Assembly (NCBI RefSeq): GCF_003992135.1
Contig: NZ_RQVN01000001.1
Span: forward strand, 124,001 to 188,000
Length of the DNA: 64,000 nucleotides
Reading direction: 5' to 3'
DNA from: Veillonella sp. VA142
GTDB lineage: Bacteria > Bacillota > Negativicutes > Veillonellales > Veillonellaceae
In this document: positions 43,777 through 55,596 of the stretch, one piece after another
Position numbering within the stretch: position 1 is the stretch's first letter
Layout of the letters: the number at the start of each line of letters is the position of its first letter
Program-made: the position numbers and the translations under genes
Notes under the pieces: model-generated
The model's input: only the letters and a program-made list of their open reading frames with translations
Database searches by the model: none
What the model was told of the DNA's origin: nothing

Positions 43777-43840
43777 TTTGAATTTTCTACTATTTAGAGG
43801 TAGGGATAGCGGACTATTAATATTTACTTAAGGAGATAGA

Positions 43841-44611
43841 ATGGGAAAAACATATAGATGGACTGCTATATGCAGCGGTCTATTAGTTACAATACTATTG
43901 TTCTTTAATAGCTTATCTGTGCTTGCCTTAGATGTGCCCAGTCCACCTAAGAATGGATATGTATTAGATCAAACTCAAACTTTGACAAAAGAAGAAATAT
44001 ATACCATGAACCGCATGGGATTAGAATTACAAAAGAAGACGAAAGCGCAAATTGCCGTCTTAATAATTCCCACCTTAGATGGTGAGGATGTATCAGATTA
44101 CGCGAATCGAGTATTTCGTGCCTGGGGGATTGGAGACAAAGAGAAAAATAATGGCGTGCTGTTTTTAGTTGCCCTAAAAGACAAGCAAATGCGTATAGAG
44201 GTAGGCTATGGATTAGAAGGTGCTATCAACGATGCAAAGGCTGGTGAAATGCTAGATACCTATGCAATACCATACTTTCAAAAAGAGAAATTTGGTACTG
44301 GCGTAACAGAAACATACCGGGTGTTAGTTGGTGAAGTCAGCAAAGAATATGGAGTGACTATCGATGGCAGCAAAAATTATGAAAAACAAAATACTATTGA
44401 ACTAAGTCCATTTCAAATCTTGTTGATTGCCATTGGTATAATTTTCTTAATCATAGTGGATATGACATTCTTTGGCGGTACTATTATACAATCGATTCTA
44501 TGGATCCTAGCTTCCAGTCGTGGAGGTGGCGGTGGTCGTTCTAGTGGAGGCGGTTTTGGCGGATTTGGCGGAGGCTCCTCTGGAGGCGGCGGAGCCAATC
44601 GGCGATGGTAA
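43841..44611 (+). CDS. TPM-domain (YgcG-like) membrane protein
   Basis: 256 residues. A signal peptide (to about residue 31) precedes a TPM domain: DQTQTLTKEEIYTMNRMG, QIAVLIIPTLDGEDVSDYA, NNGVLFLVALKDKQMRIE and GYGLEGAIND. One or two membrane helices lie at about 187-225. The tail is almost pure Gly/Ser with a few Phe and Arg (GGGFGGFGGGSSGGGG). Proteins with this layout are anchored in the membrane with the TPM domain outside; some TPM domains have phosphatase activity. Pairing with LemA is common and suggests joint action, role unknown. Confidence 0.85.
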   Translation: MGKTYRWTAICSGLLVTILLFFNSLSVLALDVPSPPKNGYVLDQTQTLTKEEIYTMNRMGLELQKKTKAQIAVLIIPTLDGEDVSDYANRVFRAWGIGDKEKNNGVLFLVALKDKQMRIEVGYGLEGAINDAKAGEMLDTYAIPYFQKEKFGTGVTETYRVLVGEVSKEYGVTIDGSKNYEKQNTIELSPFQILLIAIGIIFLIIVDMTFFGGTIIQSILWILASSRGGGGGRSSGGGFGGFGGGSSGGGGANRRW

Positions 44612-44803
44612 TGTCTAGATAATTAATTGCTGTAGACTATTGAGATACACAGTCTATTTGTTATGCGTAGTTTGCAAATAAATATCTCAAAAAAACATAG
44701 AAAATGATTGAGAATATATTGAAAGTTTTCGATTGTAGTGGTATACTGTTTACAGATGAAGTATCTGAGAAAAAATCTTTTAGTACGAAAGGTGGTGCAC
44801 ATA

Positions 44804-44941
44804 ATGGATAAAAAATACGTATGCGTAGTATGCGGTTGGATTTATGACGAAGCTGTTGAAGGCGTAAAATTCGAAGATCAACCAGATGATTACCTTTGCC
44901 CAGTTTGTGGGGTTGGTAAAGACCAATTCGAAGAAATGTAA
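44804..44941 (+). CDS. Rubredoxin, shortened form
   Basis: 45 residues from the ATG at 44804, preceded by AAAGGTGGTG. Two iron-binding pairs are seen: Cys7/Cys10 in CVVCG and Cys32/Cys35 in [14 protein letters not shown]. Rubredoxins carry one electron on a Fe(Cys)4 centre and serve oxygen or peroxide detoxification in anaerobes. Most have 52-54 residues with about 28-29 residues between the Cys pairs; here there are only 21, as if the DPxxG loop were deleted. A longer upstream frame exists but lacks a ribosome site. Confidence 0.92.
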   Translation: MDKKYVCVVCGWIYDEAVEGVKFEDQPDDYLCPVCGVGKDQFEEM

Positions 44942-44974
44942 TTAATTTTTCGATAAATTAATCCACATACATAA

Positions 44975-45001
44975 GGGCTCTCCAAAAGGAGAGCTCTTTT
45001 T
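44975..45001 (+). terminator. Terminator after the rubredoxin gene
   Basis: GGGCTCTCC (44975-44983) pairs with GGAGAGCTC (44988-44996) around AAAA, followed by TTTTT. Confidence 0.92.
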
Positions 45002-45069
45002 CACGTGAGGGTCAACTGCTATGTCTTGTATGAGTTTCATGAAAACTTAACAACATATAGGGCTAGTAT

Positions 45070-45098
45070 TTGACAAAGATAGTATAGGTAGCTATAAT
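45070..45098 (+). promoter_or_regulatory. Consensus promoter of the yceD-rpmF operon
   Basis: Perfect TTGACA (45070-45075), 17 bases, perfect TATAAT (45093-45098). Transcription would start about 14 bases before the gene, so the leader is very short. This is the strongest promoter match in the window. Confidence 0.85.
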
Positions 45099-45118
45099 AG
45101 TATAGTCGAGGTAAAATT

Positions 45119-45631
45119 ATGAAACTGCAAGTAGAGCAAGCAAAAGAACAGATTGGACGAGTAGTCCCTTTTCTATGTACGACATCAGGTGATGATCTTG
45201 GTGACGTATCTGCTTTTCCTTGGAGCCGTCATGATATAACCATTAGTGGTGAGCTTCGTTATGATGGTCAACATTATGTGGTGAATGGTACCATAACAAC
45301 AAATGGACAATATGAGTGCTCAAGATGCTTAACCGATACTAATTATACCCATACTGTTCCATTTGAAGAGACTTTTGGTGTTACACATTCCAACTATGGA
45401 GACGATGATATCATTTCTTTCGATGGGGAAGAAATTGATTTAACGGAGACCATTCGGGAAACATTAATCATCAATGAGCCCTCTCAAGTGTTATGTCAGG
45501 ATGATTGCAAAGGATTGTGTGTTCAGTGTGGAGCTAATCAAAATGTTTCACCATGCTCTTGTGAATCCTTTGTGGTAGATCCTCGATTAGCAGTGCTAAG
45601 AACATTGCTGAAGGAAGAAAATGATGATTAA
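45119..45631 (+). CDS. yceD: DUF177/YceD-family protein
   Basis: 170 residues. Beta-rich N-terminal half, then YECSRCLTD and a Cys-rich segment [19 protein letters not shown] near residue 125, a likely zinc site. [20 protein letters not shown] fits DUF177. Genes of this family are almost always directly upstream of rpmF, as here, and are linked to ribosome assembly or 23S rRNA in other bacteria. The start at 45119 has TCGAGG just upstream. Confidence 0.88.
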   Translation: MKLQVEQAKEQIGRVVPFLCTTSGDDLGDVSAFPWSRHDITISGELRYDGQHYVVNGTITTNGQYECSRCLTDTNYTHTVPFEETFGVTHSNYGDDDIISFDGEEIDLTETIRETLIINEPSQVLCQDDCKGLCVQCGANQNVSPCSCESFVVDPRLAVLRTLLKEENDD

Positions 45632-45663
45632 TACCTAGTGATTATGTTAAGGAGGTGCAGATA

Positions 45664-45843
45664 ATGGCAGTACCAAAGCGTAGACTTTCCAAATGCCGTC
45701 GCGATCGTCGTCGTGCTAACTGGAAATTAGAAGTACCTGGTTATGTAGCTTGTCCACAATGTCACGAACCAATGATGCCGCATCGCGTTTGCCCAACATG
45801 TGGTTCTTACAAAGGAGAACAAGTAGTTTCTAAAAATGCGTAA
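45664..45843 (+). CDS. rpmF: Ribosomal protein bL32
   Basis: 59 residues from the ATG at 45664, preceded by [29 protein letters not shown] is the usual bL32 head. Zinc-binding pairs CPQC and CPTC make this the zinc-containing (C+) form. A part of the large ribosomal subunit. The plsX/fapR genes that often follow rpmF are not present; a terminator follows. Confidence 0.96.
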   Translation: MAVPKRRLSKCRRDRRRANWKLEVPGYVACPQCHEPMMPHRVCPTCGSYKGEQVVSKNA

Positions 45844-45857
45844 TAGGAACGAATGAG

Positions 45858-45893
45858 AAGACCTTGTAAACTATTGTTTACGAGGTCTTTTTT
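45858..45893 (+). terminator. Terminator after rpmF
   Basis: AGACC and GTAAAC (45859-45871) pair with GTTTAC and GGTCT (45876-45888) around a TATT loop, followed by TTTTT. Confidence 0.9.
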
Positions 45894-45973
45894 GCATGCA
45901 TTTTACAGCTAATTATGATATAATAAAGAAACATTAATATATAACTCAAGTGATGATTATACGAGGTGACATT

Positions 45974-47260
45974 ATGTTAAGAGATACAATTCTAGTAACA
46001 GGACACAAGAGTCCAGATACTGACTCTATTTGTTCTGCTATTTCCTATGCAAACTTAAAAAATCAAATGGGATTTGTGGCACAACCAATTTGTGCTGGTC
46101 AAGCTAATAAGGAAACATCCTTTGCTTTGAAGTATTTTGGTTTTGAACATCCAGAAATTGTAACTTCTTTTGCTGTAACTGTAGAAGATGTACTAGAAAC
46201 AATTCCTGCAGTTGATGTAAAAGCAACCTTACAAGATGTGTTAGCATGGCGTAAACAATATGAAATGAACCGTATTCCAGTTGTAGAAAATGGTACTACT
46301 TATGTCGGTACGATTACAGCACAGCGTTTGATTGATGCTTTAGAAGCTGCTATGGGTGGTAACTCTAGTGTTACAGCTGGTGAAATCTGCACAAAAACTT
46401 CTTGCCAAGTGATTAGCAAAGAAACTAAATTGCGTGATTTCAAAGCTAATTCTCATATCGGTGGATATCCAGTAGTAGATAATGGTACATACTTTGGTAT
46501 CATTCGTTCTAATGTGGAAGCACCAAAGCAAAAAACTAAAGTAGTGTTGGTAGACCACAATGAAAAAGTACAAATTATTGATGATATTGAAGAAGCAGAG
46601 TTAATCGAAAATATTGATCACCATCGCATTGGTGGATTGGTCACAGATAACCCGATTTTCATTCATTATGAAACTGTAGGATGTACTTGTACAATTCTTG
46701 CTAATTTATACTGGCAATATAGTCAAGAGATTCCTAAAAACATTGCAGGTTTAATGTTATCTGCCATCATTTCTGATACAGTATTATTCCGTTCTCCTAC
46801 TTGCACTGAAAAAGATAAAGAAACAGCAAGAAAATTAGCTGACATTGCCGGTGTGAACTTAGAAGAATATGGCATGGAATTATTAAAAGCTGGTTCTGAT
46901 GTATCCGATTTTTCTGATGAAAAAATCGTACGTACAGATTTAAAAGAATTTGAAGCAAATGGTAAAATTATTAGTATTGGTCAAATCCAAGTGATGGATA
47001 CAACAGATATTTTAGGTCGAAAGGGATGCTTGTTAAAAGCTATGGAAGAGTTACGTAATGCTAACAACTATAGCGCATCTTATTTGATGATTACCAATAT
47101 CTTAACAGAAGCCACAAACTTAATTTTTGTTGGCGATGCGAATGATGTGGTAGCAGCCGCATTTAATGCACAACCTGTGGACAATGAAGTATATTTAGAA
47201 CATACATTATCCCGTAAAAAACAAATAGTGCCACCAATCGTGAGTGCTATGAAAGGCTAA
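45974..47260 (+). CDS. ppaC: Manganese-dependent (family II) inorganic pyrophosphatase with CBS domains
   Basis: 428 residues from the ATG at 45974 with ACGAGGTG upstream. The DHH-family core starts with VTGHKSPDTDSICSAIS, and the metal-binding DHH motif is in NIDHHRIGG (near residue 210). It is split by a pair of CBS domains (about 70-185; NRIPVVENGTTYVGTI, GGYPVVDNGTYFGII), which bind adenine nucleotides and regulate activity. The C-terminal DHHA2 domain ends in LSRKKQIVPPI. No DRTGG domain is inserted between the CBS units. It hydrolyses pyrophosphate from biosynthetic reactions. Confidence 0.93.
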   Translation: MLRDTILVTGHKSPDTDSICSAISYANLKNQMGFVAQPICAGQANKETSFALKYFGFEHPEIVTSFAVTVEDVLETIPAVDVKATLQDVLAWRKQYEMNRIPVVENGTTYVGTITAQRLIDALEAAMGGNSSVTAGEICTKTSCQVISKETKLRDFKANSHIGGYPVVDNGTYFGIIRSNVEAPKQKTKVVLVDHNEKVQIIDDIEEAELIENIDHHRIGGLVTDNPIFIHYETVGCTCTILANLYWQYSQEIPKNIAGLMLSAIISDTVLFRSPTCTEKDKETARKLADIAGVNLEEYGMELLKAGSDVSDFSDEKIVRTDLKEFEANGKIISIGQIQVMDTTDILGRKGCLLKAMEELRNANNYSASYLMITNILTEATNLIFVGDANDVVAAAFNAQPVDNEVYLEHTLSRKKQIVPPIVSAMKG

Positions 47261-47271
47261 TTTATCATAGG

Positions 47272-47307
47272 GGGTGCGTTGTAATAAAACACAGCGCACC
47301 CTTGTTA
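47272..47307 (+). terminator. Hairpin between ppaC and pcrA
   Basis: GGGTGCGTTGT (47272-47282) pairs with ACAGCGCACCC (47291-47301), one wobble, then TTGTTAT. Strong stem, weak T-run; partial terminator likely. Confidence 0.6.
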
Positions 47308-47324
47308 TATGCAAGAGAGGTATT

Positions 47325-49508
47325 ATGATATTTGACGGTTTAAATAAAGAGCAACAAGAGGCAGTATACGCAACAGAAGGGCCTCTTCTTATATTAGCTG
47401 GCGCTGGATCAGGCAAAACACGAGTGTTAACATATCGTATCGCCTATTTGTTGACACAAGGGGTAAGCCCCTATGAAATTTTAGCGATTACTTTTACCAA
47501 TAAAGCGGCTAAAGAGATGAAAGAGCGTGTGGAAACCTTAGTGGGAGATACAGCGCACCGTATTTGGCTTAGCACATTCCATTCCTTTTGTGCAAAATTT
47601 TTACGTTTTGAGCTAGATTCTTTTATGGGATATAGTAAAAACTTTTCTATTTATGATTCCAGCGACTCTCAGGCTGTTATCAAACAGGCTATTAAAGCTT
47701 TAAATTTGGACGATAAATATTATCCTGTAGGGGCTATGCAATCACAGATTAGTGATGCGAAAAATAGAATGAAACTAGCTAAAGATTTTCGCAGTGAAGC
47801 TCGTGACTTTTATACGCAACAAGTGTCTAAGGTATATGATTATTATGAAGCAGAATTGCGTAAAAATAATGCTTTAGATTTTGATGATTTATTGCTAGTA
47901 GCTGTTAAATTATTACAGGAAAATTCAGCTGTATTAGAAAAATATAGTCATCGATTCCGGTACATTATGATTGATGAGTATCAAGATACAAACCATGCGC
48001 AATATACGTTAGCATCGTTACTAGCCTCTAAATGGAATAATTTATGTGTGGTAGGTGATGTGGATCAAAGTATTTATGCTTGGCGTGGTGCAGATATTCA
48101 AAATATTTTAGATTTTGAAAAGGATTATCCTAAAGCAATGCTTATTAAATTAGAGCAAAATTATCGGTCTACAAAAACGATTTTAGAGGCGGCTAATGCT
48201 GTTATTGATTACAATGAAGGGCGCCCTAAAAAAGTCTTGTGGACAGATAAAGATGATGGGGCTAAAATCCGTCATTTTGAAGCTCAGTCGGAGCAAGAAG
48301 AAGGAGCTTTCATAGGAGACACCATTAAAAAGCAAAAGGAAATTCATAATCGTAGTTATGGAGACATGGCTATTTTATATCGTACGAATGCTCAGTCTCG
48401 CGTGCTAGAAGAATCCATGATTAAACGTGGTATTCCTTACACCATGGTAGGGGGTACGAAGTTCTATGATCGTAAAGAAATTAAAGATGTGTTGGCCTAT
48501 TTACGTATATTAATCAATCCATTTGATGATATTTGCTTACAACGCATCATCAATGTGCCAAAACGTAGTATTGGATTAACTACAGTCGGTAAATTACAGG
48601 ATTTTGCAAGAGAAACGAATAATTCTCTCTTTATGACCTTGAGTCAATTGAATCAAATTCCTACGATAAAAGGTAAAACGAAAGAAAAATTAGAAGATTT
48701 TATGGGCTTAATTTTTACCTTAGTCAATGAGGGAACAGAGCTTTCCGTACAAGGTATTCTTGAGGCTGTATTAGATCGGACTGGATATGTAGTGGAATTG
48801 GAGAATAGTACAGACCCACAAGACCAAGCTCGGTTGGAAAATATTGGTGAGTTGGTATCGGTAGCGAAGGAGTTTATGGATACAAATCCAGAAGGCACTT
48901 TGCAAGATTTCTTGGAGCAAGTAGCGTTGGTGAATGATGTAGATTCCTTTGAACAAGAAGAATCAAAAGTGACATTAATGACGTTGCATGCAGCGAAAGG
49001 TCTTGAGTTTCCGGTGGTATTTTTAGCTGGCTTAGAAGAAGGATTATTCCCGCATAGCCGTACGCTAATGAATCCAGAAGAGGTGGAAGAAGAGCGCCGT
49101 ATTGCTTATGTAGGGATTACTCGTGCCGAAGAAGAGTTATATGTATCCAACGCTACAACACGGACTGTATTTGGCAAAACTACGGGGTATTTACCATCTC
49201 GTTTCTTGAAAGAAATTCCTAGTGAACTCATGGAAGAAGTACGTCCAAAACGGACTGTTAAGGAAGAATTACAACGAAATGTACCATTCCATCAATCTGT
49301 AGCGAATCGACCTGTTACAAAACCGATGATTCGTAATCCACAAGTAGTAGATTGGACTGTGGGAGATATTGCTATTCATGCTAAATGGGGAGAAGGGACT
49401 GTTGTGGATGTGGTCGGTGAAGGGGCTAATGTAAAGTTAAAAATTGAGTTCCCTACACAGGGATTGCGTCAAATTATGGCTAAGTTCGCTCCTATACGAA
49501 AAAAATAA
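47325..49508 (+). CDS. pcrA: ATP-dependent DNA helicase PcrA (UvrD/Rep family)
   Basis: 727 residues from the ATG at 47325 with AAGAGAGG before it. Superfamily 1A motifs in order: GLNKEQQEAV (Q motif), GAGSGKTRVL (Walker A), TFTNKAAKEM, DEYQDTN, VVGDVDQSIYAWRGA, LEQNYRSTKTI, and LMTLHAAKGLEFPVVFL, then GITRAEEELY. The tail IAIHAKWGEGTVVDVVGEG is the PcrA-type C-terminal domain that contacts RNA polymerase. It acts in nucleotide-excision repair, replication-fork clearance and rolling-circle replication. ligA follows after 12 bases, a usual Firmicutes pair. Confidence 0.96.
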   Translation: MIFDGLNKEQQEAVYATEGPLLILAGAGSGKTRVLTYRIAYLLTQGVSPYEILAITFTNKAAKEMKERVETLVGDTAHRIWLSTFHSFCAKFLRFELDSFMGYSKNFSIYDSSDSQAVIKQAIKALNLDDKYYPVGAMQSQISDAKNRMKLAKDFRSEARDFYTQQVSKVYDYYEAELRKNNALDFDDLLLVAVKLLQENSAVLEKYSHRFRYIMIDEYQDTNHAQYTLASLLASKWNNLCVVGDVDQSIYAWRGADIQNILDFEKDYPKAMLIKLEQNYRSTKTILEAANAVIDYNEGRPKKVLWTDKDDGAKIRHFEAQSEQEEGAFIGDTIKKQKEIHNRSYGDMAILYRTNAQSRVLEESMIKRGIPYTMVGGTKFYDRKEIKDVLAYLRILINPFDDICLQRIINVPKRSIGLTTVGKLQDFARETNNSLFMTLSQLNQIPTIKGKTKEKLEDFMGLIFTLVNEGTELSVQGILEAVLDRTGYVVELENSTDPQDQARLENIGELVSVAKEFMDTNPEGTLQDFLEQVALVNDVDSFEQEESKVTLMTLHAAKGLEFPVVFLAGLEEGLFPHSRTLMNPEEVEEERRIAYVGITRAEEELYVSNATTRTVFGKTTGYLPSRFLKEIPSELMEEVRPKRTVKEELQRNVPFHQSVANRPVTKPMIRNPQVVDWTVGDIAIHAKWGEGTVVDVVGEGANVKLKIEFPTQGLRQIMAKFAPIRKK

Positions 49509-51509
<2,001 letters not shown>

Positions 51510-51576
51510 GCTATCTATTGATAATGAGGTAGTTTTTCCTCTATAATAAAACGATAAGCTTAGAAAGGTTATATAC

Positions 51577-52029
51577 ATGGCACATACAACATTATTAGAA
51601 TACTTTCAAGAACATACAAGTTCACATCCTTTTGAGGTGCTACATCATGTTACCCTTAAGAATGTGTCACCAGGACATGTGGAACTAGACTTTCACAGTG
51701 AAGAACAGTTACATAACAATCCACGAGGCGATGTGTATGGTGGGGTGCATTTGAGTTTGTCAGATTATCTTATGGGATTGGCTTGTATTACATTAGGAAA
51801 ACAAGTGACAACGGCGCAAATCAATGGCAATTTTGTGAAATCATTGCCTAAAAATGCTAGAATCCACGGTGTTTCCAATGTGGAACACAAAGGTCAAAGT
51901 ACGATGGTTACATCTTGTCGTTTGTATAACGATATGGGAGAACTTGTCTATATGGGAAGTGGAACTTTTATGGTTCTTGACGATTTGGTATTACCAGAAT
52001 TACCATGGTCGTTGTTAGATGAAGAATAG
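51577..52029 (+). CDS. PaaI-family hotdog thioesterase
   Basis: 150 residues. The core NNPRGDVYGGVHLSLSDYLMG matches the PaaI/YbgC-type helix with the expected Asn/Gly and Asp residues; TTAQINGNFVKSL and MGSGTFMVL follow. Such enzymes hydrolyse acyl-CoA or acyl-ACP thioesters in the cytoplasm. The substrate is unknown. TATAAT at 51543-51548 may be a -10. pheS begins 17 bases after its stop. Confidence 0.82.
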   Translation: MAHTTLLEYFQEHTSSHPFEVLHHVTLKNVSPGHVELDFHSEEQLHNNPRGDVYGGVHLSLSDYLMGLACITLGKQVTTAQINGNFVKSLPKNARIHGVSNVEHKGQSTMVTSCRLYNDMGELVYMGSGTFMVLDDLVLPELPWSLLDEE

Positions 52030-52046
52030 TTGGAGGATAGGAATCA

Positions 52047-53069
52047 ATGAAAGAACAATTGCAAGCATTGCAAGAGAAAGCAATCGCCCAAATTCAAGGG
52101 GCTAGGAACTTGCAGGAATTACAAGATATTCGTGTTACCTATTTAGGTAAAAAAGGGGAAGTGACATCTTTATTAAAAGGACTGGGTAAACTATCTCCAG
52201 AAGAACGTCCTGCTATGGGGGCCTTGGTAAATACAGTTCGTGTAGCGTTGGAAGAAGCTTTAGATGAAGTGCAACAAAAAATGGAATCTGCTGTACTTTC
52301 AGCTAAATTACAACAAGAAACCATTGATATTACCTTACCAGGTCGTCCTGTTCGTAAAGGACATTTACATCCATTAACGCAAATCAATGAAGAAATCGAA
52401 CAATTCTTTGTGTCTATGGGCTATGCTGTAGAAGAAGGTCCTGAGATTGAGTCGGACTATTTTAACTTTGAATGCTTGAATTTAGCTGCAGATCATCCAG
52501 CTCGTGATATGCAAGATTCTTTCTATATTACTGATTCCGTATTACTTCGTACCCATACATCTCCAGTGCAAGCAAGAACATTGCAAGGTAGTGAAAAAAA
52601 TGCACCTATCCGTATGATTGCGCCAGGAAAAGTATATCGTTGGGACTATGATGCGACGCATTCTCCGGTATTCCATCAAGTGGAAGGTCTTGTAATTGAC
52701 AAGCATATTACCTTCTCTGACTTGAAAGGAACATTGGAATTGTTCTTGAAACACATGTTTGGTGAAGATACAGCGGTTCGTTTCCGTACAAGTTTCTTCC
52801 CTTTCACAGAACCAAGTGCAGAAGTAGATATTTCTTGTTGCATGTGCCACGGTGAAGGATGCCGTGTATGCTCTCATACAGGGTGGTTAGAAATTCTTGG
52901 TTGCGGTATGGTACATCCAAATGTATTGAAATTGAATGGTTACGATCCAAGTGAAGTACAAGGTTTTGCCTTTGGTATGGGCGTAGAACGTATTGCAATG
53001 TTAAAATATGGTATTAATGATTTACGTTTATTCTATGAAAATGATAAACGTTTCTTGACGCAATTCTAG
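52047..53069 (+). CDS. pheS: Phenylalanyl-tRNA synthetase alpha subunit
   Basis: 340 residues. N-terminal coiled-coil arm, then class II motifs: [50 protein letters not shown] and [17 protein letters not shown] (motif 3). A CxxC segment ([11 protein letters not shown]) near residue 262 is common in Firmicutes PheS. It forms the alpha2-beta2 enzyme with PheT. No T-box leader is visible upstream. Confidence 0.97.
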   Translation: MKEQLQALQEKAIAQIQGARNLQELQDIRVTYLGKKGEVTSLLKGLGKLSPEERPAMGALVNTVRVALEEALDEVQQKMESAVLSAKLQQETIDITLPGRPVRKGHLHPLTQINEEIEQFFVSMGYAVEEGPEIESDYFNFECLNLAADHPARDMQDSFYITDSVLLRTHTSPVQARTLQGSEKNAPIRMIAPGKVYRWDYDATHSPVFHQVEGLVIDKHITFSDLKGTLELFLKHMFGEDTAVRFRTSFFPFTEPSAEVDISCCMCHGEGCRVCSHTGWLEILGCGMVHPNVLKLNGYDPSEVQGFAFGMGVERIAMLKYGINDLRLFYENDKRFLTQF

Positions 53070-53078
53070 GAGGTTATC

Positions 53079-55523
53079 GTGAAAGCTAGTTTACAATGGA
53101 TGAAAGACTATGTATCTGTGAATATTGGCGAGAACCCTCAAGAGTTTGCAGATGCCTTAACACAAGCAGGTATTCCAGTGGAGGAAGTGATCCACTGTGA
53201 TACAGGTATTAAAAAGATATACACAGGAAAAATCGTAGAAATTACGAAACATCCTGATGCAGATAAATTACAAGTGTGCCAAGTAGAATGCTTAACAGAA
53301 GAAGGGGAGCCGGTTACGAAACAAATCGTAACAGCTGCTACTAATGTGGCAGTGGGACAAATTGTTCCTGTAGCGTACCATAAATCTCGTTTAGCAGATG
53401 GTACAGAAATTAAAAAAGGCAAACTTCGTGGAGAAGTGTCGGAAGGCATGTTCTGTTCTGTAGCGGAGTTCGGTTTATCTACCGATGTAGTGTTACCAGA
53501 AGAAGCGACTGGTATTTATATCTTCCCTGAGGGTACAGCTATTGGACAAGATGTAAAAGAAGTGTTAGGTCTTACTGATGTAGTGTACGAATTTGAACTA
53601 ACACCAAATCGTGCAGATTGTTTCTCCATGGTGGGCCTAAGCCGAGAATTTGCCGTATTAGGTAAGTCAGAAACTACTTTCCCAGAGGTAACAGTACCAG
53701 AAGAAGGGGCGTCTATTGAAGGTCGTTTGAATATCTCTATTGACGACACTGAGTTGTGCTCTCGTTTTATGGGACGCTTGATTGAAAATGTAACAGTTCA
53801 AAAATCTCCATTATGGTTGCAAAATCGTTTGCGCAATTGCGGCATTCGTCCTATCAATAATGTGGTGGACGTAACGAACTATGTGATGTTGGAGTTAGGT
53901 CAACCAATGCATGCGTACGACTATGATCATCTACATGGACATAGTTTAGTGGCTCGCAAAGCAACAGCAGGCGAAGTGATTCAAACCTTAGATAGCAATG
54001 ATCGTACATTAACAGATACTATGCTTGTTATCGCTGATGCTACTCGTCCTGTAGGGGTTGCTGGCGTCATGGGTGGTGCTGATAGCGAAGTGTCCAATGC
54101 AACAACAACAGTAGTATTAGAAGCTGCTGTATTCAATGGTGCCTCTATTCGCCGCACGTCTCGTGCATTAGGCTTGCGGTCTGAAGCCTCTGGTCGTTTT
54201 GAGCGCGGTGTGAATAGTGAAATGACTCCGTTAGCATTAGATAGAGCTGCTCAATTGTTGTTGGAAATCACACCAGGTTCTACAGTAGCAAAAGGCGTTA
54301 TCGACGTGTACGCAACACCGAAAGAAGTGCGCACAGTGTCTTTCACAAGCACAGCTGTCAATGCGTACTTAGGAACTGATATCGATGAAGCAGAAATAAT
54401 TAGCATTTTGCGTACTTTATCTTTCACAGTGGAACAAGAAGGTGACCTATTAGCCGCTACGGTTCCATCTTGGCGTGATGATGTAACAGGTATGCCAGAT
54501 ATTGCGGAAGAAGTGGCACGTATTCATAATTATGATGAAATTCAACCAACGACACCATTGGCACGTATCCAAACTGGTACTGTGTCGCCAATGCATGCTT
54601 TGGTACATGATGTGAAACACAGCTTAGCAGCTGCTGGATTAGATGAAATTATTACTTTCAGTTTCATGCATAAAGATAGTTTACAAGATTTGTTGATTCC
54701 TGAAACAGATAGCAGACATCAAGCGATTCCTATTCTGAATCCTATTTCAGAGGAATTCCCAGTGATGCGTACTACATTGGTGCCTAGCGTGTTGGAAACT
54801 GCAAAACGCAATGTAGCGCAAAAGAATTTAGATTTAGCAGTTTTTGAAGTGGCTGCTGTGTATGAACCTAAGGCATTGCCACTTACAGAATTGCCAAAAG
54901 AACGCATGATGGCAGCGGGAGTTATTTTAGGCAAATGGGATCGCCAAGAATGGAATGTACCGGCTAGAAATGTAGATTTCTATGATCTAAAAGGTATTAT
55001 TGAATCTGTATTAGCAAATCTTGGTGTTGAAGAGTATGCAATCAGCCGTAGCAAAGAACATTATTTACATCCAGGTGTGAGTGCTAGTATCTCCGTAGAG
55101 GGTGTTGAAATCGTACGCTTTGGTGAATTACATCCACAAGTAGCAAGTCATTATGACATTAGTGGTAAAGCATATTTATTTGAAATGGATTTAGAAGCAT
55201 TGTTACAACTGAACCGCAAAGGAATTTCTTTCACAGGTATTTCTAAATTCCCAGGTACAAGCCGTGACTTGGCCATTGTGGCACCAAACACAGTACAAGC
55301 GGGTGACATCTTGGCAGTGATGCAAGAAGAAGGCGGCCAGTATATAGAAACTGTTCGTATCTTTGATGTATATGAAGGAGAACATATTCAAGAAGGATAT
55401 CGAAGCTTAGCCTATACGTTATCTTTCCGTTCTCATGAAGGAACATTGGTAGATGCTGATATTGATGATAGAATCCAAGCGATTTTAGCAAGATTAGCTG
55501 ACAAAGGTTGTACATTACGATAG
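53079..55523 (+). CDS. pheT: Phenylalanyl-tRNA synthetase beta subunit
   Basis: 814 residues from a GTG at 53079 with AGGAGG at 53068-53073. N-terminal tRNA-binding (EMAP-like) domain with EITKHPDADKLQVCQV, B3/B4 editing domain, B5 domain, the catalytic-like domain (NPISEEFPVMRTTL), and a C-terminal anticodon-binding ferredoxin-like domain (FPGTSRDLAIV, TLSFRSHEGTLVDADID). Start is nine bases after pheS. Confidence 0.97.
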   Translation: MKASLQWMKDYVSVNIGENPQEFADALTQAGIPVEEVIHCDTGIKKIYTGKIVEITKHPDADKLQVCQVECLTEEGEPVTKQIVTAATNVAVGQIVPVAYHKSRLADGTEIKKGKLRGEVSEGMFCSVAEFGLSTDVVLPEEATGIYIFPEGTAIGQDVKEVLGLTDVVYEFELTPNRADCFSMVGLSREFAVLGKSETTFPEVTVPEEGASIEGRLNISIDDTELCSRFMGRLIENVTVQKSPLWLQNRLRNCGIRPINNVVDVTNYVMLELGQPMHAYDYDHLHGHSLVARKATAGEVIQTLDSNDRTLTDTMLVIADATRPVGVAGVMGGADSEVSNATTTVVLEAAVFNGASIRRTSRALGLRSEASGRFERGVNSEMTPLALDRAAQLLLEITPGSTVAKGVIDVYATPKEVRTVSFTSTAVNAYLGTDIDEAEIISILRTLSFTVEQEGDLLAATVPSWRDDVTGMPDIAEEVARIHNYDEIQPTTPLARIQTGTVSPMHALVHDVKHSLAAAGLDEIITFSFMHKDSLQDLLIPETDSRHQAIPILNPISEEFPVMRTTLVPSVLETAKRNVAQKNLDLAVFEVAAVYEPKALPLTELPKERMMAAGVILGKWDRQEWNVPARNVDFYDLKGIIESVLANLGVEEYAISRSKEHYLHPGVSASISVEGVEIVRFGELHPQVASHYDISGKAYLFEMDLEALLQLNRKGISFTGISKFPGTSRDLAIVAPNTVQAGDILAVMQEEGGQYIETVRIFDVYEGEHIQEGYRSLAYTLSFRSHEGTLVDADIDDRIQAILARLADKGCTLR

Positions 55524-55548
55524 AACGCAAATCCTACGGGATGTATAG

Positions 55549-55583
55549 AATCGGTCATCTCTTTCAGGGATGACCGATTTATT
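55549..55583 (+). terminator. Terminator of the pheST operon
   Basis: AATCGGTCATC (55549-55559) pairs with GATGACCGATT (55569-55579), then TATTAT. The stem is strong, the T-run imperfect. It ends just before the ribosome site of the next gene. Confidence 0.75.
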
Positions 55584-55596
55584 ATAAGGAGTTATG

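Noticed and set aside
51990-52046. T-box leader upstream of pheS
   Set aside because: The thioesterase gene ends 17 bases before pheS and no T-box core sequence is present.
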